Positions 58,725 through 64,000 of a DNA stretch of 64,000 bases are shown here, piece by piece. Both the position numbers and the translations under genes were made by a program. Within the stretch, counting starts at the first letter, position 1. The number at the start of each line of letters is the position of its first letter. Location: NCBI GenBank assembly GCA_017651645.1, contig JAGCCO010000026.1:21107-85106 (forward strand), in the 5' to 3' direction. The stretch comes from Bacteroidales bacterium (GTDB lineage Bacteria > Bacteroidota > Bacteroidia > Bacteroidales > F082). Under the pieces are notes generated by a model. That model was not told where the DNA came from, did no database searches, and saw only the letters and a list, made by a program, of their open reading frames with translations.

Positions 58725-59552
58725 TTATACCGATACCTCCCCCTTTATGGCAGGCCACGGATCGTAATTCTCTAACGTGAAGTCATCAAATTTGAAGCCA
58801 AAGATGTCTTTGACCTCAGGATTTATTTTCATGGTGGGCAAGGGCCGCGGTGTGCGTGACAATTGCAGCTTCACCTGCTCGATGAGGTTGTTGTAGATAT
58901 GGACGTCACCGAAGGTGTGGACAAAATCGCCATGTTGCAGGCCGCACACCTGTGCCATCATCATGGTGAGGAGGGCGTAGGAGGCGATGTTGAATGGTAC
59001 GCCGAGGAACACGTCAGCACTGCGTTGGTAAAGTTGACACGACAGCTTGCCGTCGGCCACATAGAACTGGAAGAAGGCGTGGCAGGGTGGGAGGGCTGCC
59101 TTACCTGCCGCCACGTTGGCAGCGAAGTCCTTCTCATGCTCGTCGGGCAACACGCTTGGATTCCATGCGGTCACGATATGACGACGGCTGTTAGGATTCG
59201 TTTTGATGCTTTCCACCACCTGCTTGATTTGGTCAATACCTTCGTTGTTCCAGTTACGCCATTGGGCGCCATAGACGGGACCTAGGTCGCCATTAGGATC
59301 AGCCCATTCATCCCAAATGCTGACCTTATGGTCGTGCAAGTACTGGATGTTGGTGTCGCCCTTCAGTAGCCACAGCAGTTCGTAGATGATGCTTTTCAAG
59401 TGCACCTTCTTGGTCGTCACCAAAGGGAAGCCTTCAGAGAGGTCGAAGCGCATCTGGTAGCCGAATACGCTGATGGTGCCAGTGCCTGTACGGTCGCCTT
59501 TCTGATGGCCGTGGTCGAGGATGTACTGTAGTAAGTCTAGGTATTGCTTCAT
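58725..59552 (-). CDS. thyA: Thymidylate synthase
   Basis: ThyA methylates dUMP to dTMP using methylenetetrahydrofolate. The 275-residue product begins [23 protein letters not shown] and contains the active-site [12 protein letters not shown] (cysteine near residue 157), the phosphate-binding [20 protein letters not shown] and the C-terminal [10 protein letters not shown]. Its length is normal. The start is preceded by a GAATGMT heptamer array and no promoter is evident, so it is probably co-transcribed with the transporter gene upstream. The stop is followed by the palindrome and the folA leader array. Confidence 0.96.
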   Translation of the reverse strand: MKQYLDLLQYILDHGHQKGDRTGTGTISVFGYQMRFDLSEGFPLVTTKKVHLKSIIYELLWLLKGDTNIQYLHDHKVSIWDEWADPNGDLGPVYGAQWRNWNNEGIDQIKQVVESIKTNPNSRRHIVTAWNPSVLPDEHEKDFAANVAAGKAALPPCHAFFQFYVADGKLSCQLYQRSADVFLGVPFNIASYALLTMMMAQVCGLQHGDFVHTFGDVHIYNNLIEQVKLQLSRTPRPLPTMKINPEVKDIFGFKFDDFTLENYDPWPAIKGEVSV

Positions 59553-59556
59553 TTAG

Positions 59557-59654
59557 AATGCTGAATGATGAATGCTGAAATCGGAGATTTAACGTAGTTA
59601 ATGATGAATGATGAATGCTGAATGATGAATGCAGAATGTAGAATTAAGAATTAG
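59557..59654 (+). repeat. Heptamer tandem array in two blocks, unit GAATGMT (locus F)
   Basis: GAATGCT, GAATGAT, GAATGCT at 59557-59577 are followed by 28 unrelated bases, and then seven in-phase units run from 59606 to 59654 (GAATGAT, GAATGCT, GAATGAT, GAATGCA, GAATGTA, GAATTAA, GAATTAG). The last unit contains the stop codon of the minus-strand transporter gene. The array fills the gap between that gene and thyA. Confidence 0.9.
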
Positions 59655-60922
59655 TTTTGTTCGGGTTGATGTTTGTATTTGAATAAGATGGCAAACAAGA
59701 TACCCACTACCAAAGCGAAAGCCGCAAACACATACCAAGCGTTCGACCAGCCTGTCATCAACTCGGTGAAGTTGGTCTTGCCAAGGGTGAAGTGATTGAC
59801 GACAGCCTGAGCACAGAACGAACCGATGGTGGCACCGAGGCCGTTCGTCATCATCATGAACACACCTTGCGCGCTGCTACGGATCTTCTCATCGGTGTTT
59901 TGGTCGACGAAGAGCGAGCCGCTGATGTTGAAGAAGTCGAAGGCCACACCGTAGACAATCATCGAGAGGATGAAGAGCACAAGACCGAAGCCTGTCGGGC
60001 TACCTGCGCCAAGGAAGAAGAAACGTAAAGCCCAGGCACCAAAGGCGATGAGCATCACCTTCTTGATACCGAACTTTCTGAGGAAGAACGGAATCAACAG
60101 GATGCAGAGCGTCTCAGACACCTGCGAGATGGACGAAAGGAACACGTTGTTCTTCACGGCAAAGGCGTTGGCATATTCAGGCGATTGACCAAAAGCATCC
60201 AAGAAAGGTGTGGCGAAGCCGTTAGTCACTTGCAAGCACATGCCCAGCAGGAAGGAGAAGATGAAGAACACGCACATCTTGGCATCCTTGAACAAGGAGA
60301 AAGCGCGTAGACCAAAAGTGTCGACAAACGACTTGCTTTCCACATTCTTGTTGACGGGGCAATTTGGTAATGTGAAAGAATATATGGCAAGAATGATACC
60401 CCAAGCGGCAGAGACAAACAATTGCTCGTATCCGTTCTTATAACCTGTAAAGTTCACAATCCACATGGAGAGGATGAAGCCGATGGTACCGAACACACGG
60501 ATAGGAGGGAAGGCCTTCACGGTGTCGAGTCCGGCTTGGGTCAAGGCATTGTAGGATACTGAGTTACCCAAGGCGATGGTTGGCATGAAAAAGGCCACGC
60601 TGATGGCATAGTACGGGAACAATTGCCCGAAGCTGACCGCACTACCATATTTATATCCCATATAACCTGACAAAGCCATGAAGATGGCAGCAAGAAAATG
60701 GCAGATGCCCAGCAGCTTCTGTGCTGGAATCCAGCGGTCGGCCACGATACCCATCAAGGCGGGCATGAAAAGGGAGACGATGCCCTGGATGGCGAAGAAT
60801 TTCCCGATGTTGGCACCCATGCCGATGCGACCGAGATAGATGCCCAATGAACAAAGATAAGCTCCCCATACAGCAAAGATGAGGAAGTTCATCACGATAA
60901 GTCTGAATTTGATTGCTTTCAT
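59651..60922 (-). CDS. Nucleoside transporter of the NHS/NupG family (MFS)
   Basis: The 423-residue protein has 12 membrane helices and MFS loop motifs, and its N-terminus (MKAIKFRLIVMNFLIFAVWGAYLCSLG) and helix-1 pattern match the nucleoside:proton symporters NupG/XapB. Characteristic segments are GIVADRWIPAQKLLGICH (the cytoplasmic loop after helix 2) and FGTIGFILSMWIVNF. The neighbourhood (thyA, folA) favours a role in nucleoside or thymidine salvage. No promoter box stands out before its start, and the gap holds an octamer and a heptamer array, so it may be read from the DUF151 gene upstream. Its stop codon is within an array unit. Confidence 0.88.
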   Translation of the reverse strand: MKAIKFRLIVMNFLIFAVWGAYLCSLGIYLGRIGMGANIGKFFAIQGIVSLFMPALMGIVADRWIPAQKLLGICHFLAAIFMALSGYMGYKYGSAVSFGQLFPYYAISVAFFMPTIALGNSVSYNALTQAGLDTVKAFPPIRVFGTIGFILSMWIVNFTGYKNGYEQLFVSAAWGIILAIYSFTLPNCPVNKNVESKSFVDTFGLRAFSLFKDAKMCVFFIFSFLLGMCLQVTNGFATPFLDAFGQSPEYANAFAVKNNVFLSSISQVSETLCILLIPFFLRKFGIKKVMLIAFGAWALRFFFLGAGSPTGFGLVLFILSMIVYGVAFDFFNISGSLFVDQNTDEKIRSSAQGVFMMMTNGLGATIGSFCAQAVVNHFTLGKTNFTELMTGWSNAWYVFAAFALVVGILFAILFKYKHQPEQN

Positions 60923-60941
60923 ATTTGTGGATTTAATATTT

Positions 60942-60973
60942 AAAATTCAAAAATTCAAAAATTCAAAGATTTC
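60942..60973 (+). repeat. Octamer tandem array, unit AAAAATTC (locus G, first block)
   Basis: AAAATTC, AAAAATTC, AAAAATTC and AAAGATTTC run in tandem just upstream of the transporter start (the gap between transporter and DUF151 gene). Confidence 0.75.
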
Positions 60974-60991
60974 ATCATTCCACCTAACTTC

Positions 60992-61026
60992 CAATTGTCA
61001 ATTGTCAATTATCAATTATCAATTTT
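60992..61026 (+). repeat. Heptamer tandem array, unit CAATTRT (locus G, second block)
   Basis: CAATTGT, CAATTGT, CAATTAT, CAATTAT, CAATTTT are five units in exact phase, ending four bases before the stop codon of the DUF151 nuclease gene. Confidence 0.9.
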
Positions 61027-61029
61027 AAC

Positions 61030-61626
61030 TCATTTCCTTCGATTAATCTCATCCCTAATTTGCGCCGCCTTCTGGTAGTCCTCATTGTCGATGGCTTCCT
61101 GAAGCAGGTCTTCCAAGGTGTCCAAGTCGAGCATGTCGAGGCTGGTTTTCGTCATACCTTTATTAAAAGGCTCTTCGTTGGGATTCTCGTCTTTTTGCTT
61201 GTCCATGTTGTCCATGTTGTCCATGAGGATGCCTGCTTCTTCCATGACGGTTTCGTAGGCATAGATCTCGCAGCCGGCACGCACGGCGATGGCGATAGCG
61301 TCTGAGGGACGCGCGTCAACCATGGTCAAGTCGTCTCCCTGTTTGCATACAAGCATGGCGTAATAAACGCCGTCGCGGAAACGGTTGATGACCACCTCCA
61401 TGATCTCGATGCCAAACTCTTTGGCGAACCGGATAAAGAGGTCATGGGTGTGGGGACGGCCGTTCTTGTGTTTCTCGATGCCTACGGCGATGGACTCGGC
61501 CTCCGCACTGCCGATGACGATGGGCAGACGACGTTGCGAGTTCTTGTCACCCAATATCAAGACATACGCTCCTGTAGAGGATTCGCTGTAGGTCAAGCCG
61601 ATGATTTCCAAACTGACTTTGTTCAT
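61030..61626 (-). CDS. DUF151 bifunctional nuclease with UVR motif
   Basis: The 198-residue protein has an N-terminal DUF151 domain (EIIGLTYSESSTGAYVLILG, RRLPIVIGSAEAESIAVGIE, DLFIRFAKEFGIEIMEVVI, ARPSDAIAIAVRAGCEIYA), a fold with RNase and DNase activity in characterised plant and bacterial members, and a C-terminal UvrB/UvrC-type UVR motif (EDLLQEAIDNEDYQKAAQIRDEI). The linker between them is acidic and low in complexity (DNMDNMDKQKDENPNEEP), with the repeated DNMDNMDK encoded by a direct repeat. A TACTTTTG -7 box lies about 100 bases upstream. It is the first gene of the four-gene minus-strand run. Confidence 0.85.
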   Translation of the reverse strand: MNKVSLEIIGLTYSESSTGAYVLILGDKNSQRRLPIVIGSAEAESIAVGIEKHKNGRPHTHDLFIRFAKEFGIEIMEVVINRFRDGVYYAMLVCKQGDDLTMVDARPSDAIAIAVRAGCEIYAYETVMEEAGILMDNMDNMDKQKDENPNEEPFNKGMTKTSLDMLDLDTLEDLLQEAIDNEDYQKAAQIRDEINRRK

Positions 61627-61721
61627 TTTCGCTCGTTTTTGTAAGGACGGGGAAGGTCTTTTATGCTAAGGAACTGATTATTAAGACACTGTTTCAAACC
61701 AAAACCTTCTTCCTTCAATCG

Positions 61722-61730
61722 TCAAAAGTA
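61722..61730 (-). promoter_or_regulatory. -7 promoter element for the DUF151 gene
   Basis: The minus strand reads TACTTTTG within the roughly 275-base gap between the divergent DUF151 and hppA genes. Apart from the two promoter boxes I see no further structure in this gap. Confidence 0.45.
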
Positions 61731-61814
61731 GGGACTTTTTGGGAAATGCGCAAAAAAAGTTGTTTTTTGGAAAAAATCTATGCAAAAAAGTTTCATTTCA
61801 ATATAATTTGTCCT

Positions 61815-61822
61815 TATTTTTG
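61815..61822 (+). promoter_or_regulatory. -7 promoter element for hppA
   Basis: TATTTTTG fits TAnnTTTG and gives a leader of roughly 75 bases before the ATG at 61901. Confidence 0.55.
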
Positions 61823-61900
61823 TCCCGCCAAAAGTGCTGAAAACGGATCATAATGGCATTGTTTATCGTATCAAAACAAGTTTAACTAAATAACAATCTT

Positions 61901-64000
61901 ATGATTAACAGTATTCCTTACATTGTGTTGGTCGCCTCAGTGTTGGCACTGACATTCGCTTTCATCTTCTTCAGACAGATGATGAAGGAAGACGAAGGTA
62001 CGGACTTGATGAAGAAAATCGCTGCACACGTCCGTAAGGGAGCCATGGCTTACCTCAAGCAGCAGTACAAAGTGGTGATCATTGTGTTCATCATTTTGGC
62101 TATCCTTTTCTTCGTAATGAGCCTGTTCGACTTGCAGAACGGCTGGGTGTGGTTCGCGTTCCTCACCGGCGGTTTCTTCTCGGGCTTGGCGGGCTTCTTC
62201 GGCATGAAGACGGCTACCTACGCTTCGGCGCGTACGGCCAATGCCGCCCGTAAGTCGCTGAACAGCGGTTTGAAAGTGGCTTTTCGTTCTGGTGCTGTCA
62301 TGGGTCTCGTCGTGGTAGGTCTTGCCCTTCTCGACGTCTCCGTGTGGTTCCTTGTCCTCGACCACTTCATCGGTGTCGAAGACCACTTGGTGATTATCAC
62401 CACCACCATGCTGACCTTCGGTATGGGTGCTTCCACGCAGGCTCTGTTCGCCCGTGTGGGTGGCGGTATCTACACCAAGGCTGCTGACGTCGGTGCCGAC
62501 CTCGTCGGTAAGACTGAGTACAACATCCCTGAGGATGACCCGCGTAACCCTGCCACCATCGCCGATAACGTCGGTGACAATGTCGGTGACGTTGCTGGTA
62601 TGGGTGCCGACCTTTACGAATCCTACGCTGGCTCCATCTTGGCTACCATGGCCTTGGGTGCTTCCGCATTTGCCACTTCGGCTATCGAAGGCATGCAGTA
62701 CAGAGCCGTGTTCGCTCCCATGCTGATTGCCGCCGTAGGCGTGCTGCTCTCCATCATCGGTATCTTCCTGGTGCGTACCAACGAAGGTGCTGGCATGAAA
62801 CAGTTGCTTGGCGCATTGAGCCGTGGTACCAACACCGCTGCTATCCTGATTGCAGCTGCCACGTTTGGCATCTTCGCATGGTTGTTCGGTACTGAAAGCA
62901 ACCAATGGTGGCAAGTGTCACTGTCGGTGGTTGTCGGTCTGCTGGCTGGTGTGATTATCGGTAAATCAACGGAATACTATACTTCACAGAGCTACAAGCC
63001 CACGCAAAAGGTGGCTGAAAGCTCGAAGACAGGCCCTGCCACGGTGATCATCTCTGGTCTGGGTCTCGGTATGCTCTCCACCGCCATCCCGGTGGTGACT
63101 GTGGGCTTTGCCATCGTTTTGGCTTATCTTTGCGCCAATGGTTTCCATGTGGCTTTAACACCTGAGAACCTGTCGTTGGGTCTCTATGGTATCGGTATCG
63201 CTGCCGTGGGTATGCTCTCCACCTTGGGTATCACCTTGGCTACCGACGCTTATGGTCCTATCGCTGACAATGCCGGTGGTAACGCCGAAATGAGCGGCCT
63301 TGATCCTGAAGTGCGTCACCGCACCGATGCTTTGGATGCTCTTGGCAACACCACGGCTGCCACAGGTAAGGGCTTCGCCATCGGTTCCGCCGCTCTGACG
63401 GCTCTCGCCTTGTTGGCTTCCTACGTTGAGGAGATCAAGCTGGCACTCATCCGTGTGGGTCAGGCCCTGCCGAACGGCATCGATGCTGCCAAGGCTACTT
63501 TGGTCGACTTCATGAATGCCTACAATGTGAACCTGATGAATCCCGTCGTTCTGGTGGGTGTGTTCATTGGTGCCATGATGGCCTTCGTGTTCTGCGGTAT
63601 GACGATGAATGCTGTGGGTCGTGCAGCTCAGAAAATGGTGGAGGAAGTCCGCCGTCAGTTCAGCACCATCAAGGGTATCCTTGAAGGCAAGGCCGAACCC
63701 GACTATGAGCGTTGCGTAGCCATCTCCACGAAGGGTGCCCAACACGAGATGCTGGTGCCTTCCATCCTCGCCATCCTCGTCCCGATCCTGACGGGTGTCA
63801 TCCTGGGTGTTCCTGGTGTCCTCGGTCTGTTGATCGGTGGCTTGAGCACGGGCTTCGTATTGGCTGTCTTCATGGCCAACTCAGGCGGTGCTTGGGACAA
63901 TGCCAAGAAGTATGTCGAGGAAGGCAACTTCGGCGGCAAGGGTTCTGAGAATCATAAGGCTACTGTCGTTGGCGACACCGTCGGTGATCCGTTCAAGGAC
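61901..64000 (+). CDS. hppA: Membrane-bound ion-pumping pyrophosphatase, potassium-dependent type (3' end cut by window)
   Basis: The first 700 codons of an enzyme that is usually about 730 residues. It hydrolyses pyrophosphate to pump sodium and/or protons across the inner membrane. About 15-16 membrane helices are present with the catalytic signature DVGADLVGKTEYNIPEDDP (starting near residue 197), the metal-binding ADNVGDNVGDVAGMGADLYES and GPIADNAGGNAEMSGL. In GNTTAATGKG the alanine in the position where potassium-independent enzymes have lysine marks the potassium-dependent group, which in Bacteroidetes includes sodium-pumping and sodium/proton-pumping members. The gene has its own promoter, is divergent to the DUF151 gene, and continues past the right edge. 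Confidence 0.95.
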   Translation, partial: MINSIPYIVLVASVLALTFAFIFFRQMMKEDEGTDLMKKIAAHVRKGAMAYLKQQYKVVIIVFIILAILFFVMSLFDLQNGWVWFAFLTGGFFSGLAGFFGMKTATYASARTANAARKSLNSGLKVAFRSGAVMGLVVVGLALLDVSVWFLVLDHFIGVEDHLVIITTTMLTFGMGASTQALFARVGGGIYTKAADVGADLVGKTEYNIPEDDPRNPATIADNVGDNVGDVAGMGADLYESYAGSILATMALGASAFATSAIEGMQYRAVFAPMLIAAVGVLLSIIGIFLVRTNEGAGMKQLLGALSRGTNTAAILIAAATFGIFAWLFGTESNQWWQVSLSVVVGLLAGVIIGKSTEYYTSQSYKPTQKVAESSKTGPATVIISGLGLGMLSTAIPVVTVGFAIVLAYLCANGFHVALTPENLSLGLYGIGIAAVGMLSTLGITLATDAYGPIADNAGGNAEMSGLDPEVRHRTDALDALGNTTAATGKGFAIGSAALTALALLASYVEEIKLALIRVGQALPNGIDAAKATLVDFMNAYNVNLMNPVVLVGVFIGAMMAFVFCGMTMNAVGRAAQKMVEEVRRQFSTIKGILEGKAEPDYERCVAISTKGAQHEMLVPSILAILVPILTGVILGVPGVLGLLIGGLSTGFVLAVFMANSGGAWDNAKKYVEEGNFGGKGSENHKATVVGDTVGDPFKD

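Noticed and set aside
61937..62914. A 325-codon open frame on the minus strand
   Set aside because: Antisense to hppA, where the catalytic motifs are on the plus strand.
1..64000. tRNA and rRNA genes, insertion sequences, prophage genes or attachment sites
   Set aside because: I looked in the gaps and found no tRNA-like cloverleaf, rRNA segment, transposase, integrase or flanking direct repeat that I could support.

Overview
The window is chromosomal DNA from a member of the Bacteroidetes, most likely an uncultured or gut/rumen/oral Bacteroidales. The support is: many exported proteins ending in type IX secretion (T9SS) C-terminal sorting domains; promoters with the Bacteroidetes -7 element TAnnTTTG, often with TTG about 20 bp upstream; weak Shine-Dalgarno sequences; four streptopain-like C10 proteases; a TPR/LuxR regulator with a lipoprotein signal; and a pyrophosphatase of the potassium-dependent type. 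I see no tRNA, rRNA, CRISPR array, phage or insertion sequence. Both ends cut a gene: a glycoside hydrolase at the left and hppA at the right.

Layout. 1-9712: a secreted clan GH-A hydrolase (minus), then a plus-strand run of glycosyltransferase, purD, a membrane protein, rnhB, a thioredoxin-fold protein and an exported GH3/beta-lactamase fusion. 9767-15186 (minus): a lipid operon of fakA, fakB, a GNAT protein, plsX, an acyl carrier protein and a LolA-like protein. 15453-16901: an ATPase/nuclease-like gene behind two large palindromes. It separates that operon from an MMPL/RND exporter and a hotdog thioesterase (16947-19836), which may belong to the same lipid or hydrophobe pathway. 20103-26026: SDR oxidoreductase, RecQ, HU, Fmt, a TPR protein and TrmH. 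26235-36153: T9SS cargo proteins, an M28 peptidase and a membrane TPR/LuxR regulator. 36298-42632: a small lipoprotein, a MauE-thioredoxin fusion, a C69 dipeptidase, upp, an NSS transporter and an HhH protein. 42833-45060: two paralogous lipoproteins flanking a 53-residue peptide gene. 45192-57259: an 'asparagine synthetase B'-like exported protein and four tandem C10 proteases. 57333-64000: M15 peptidase, dfrA/folA, thyA, a nucleoside transporter, a DUF151 nuclease with a UVR motif, and hppA.

Two non-coding patterns are the most interesting. First, at least seven intergenic sites carry short tandem arrays with a 7-bp (sometimes 8-bp) period but different unit sequences (GTTKAGA, GACTTRG, GAATGMT, CAATTRT, AGTTNTC, GGACTRYG). 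They fill every gap between the four consecutive minus-strand genes from 61030 to 58124, and several sit directly on stop codons. Second, the promoters of two related T9SS cargo genes, facing opposite ways and 5 kb apart, share a two-site motif (CCGTACTT) with identical 66-bp and 44-bp spacings to the -7 box. This looks like an activator-controlled module, and a candidate regulator lies beside one of them.
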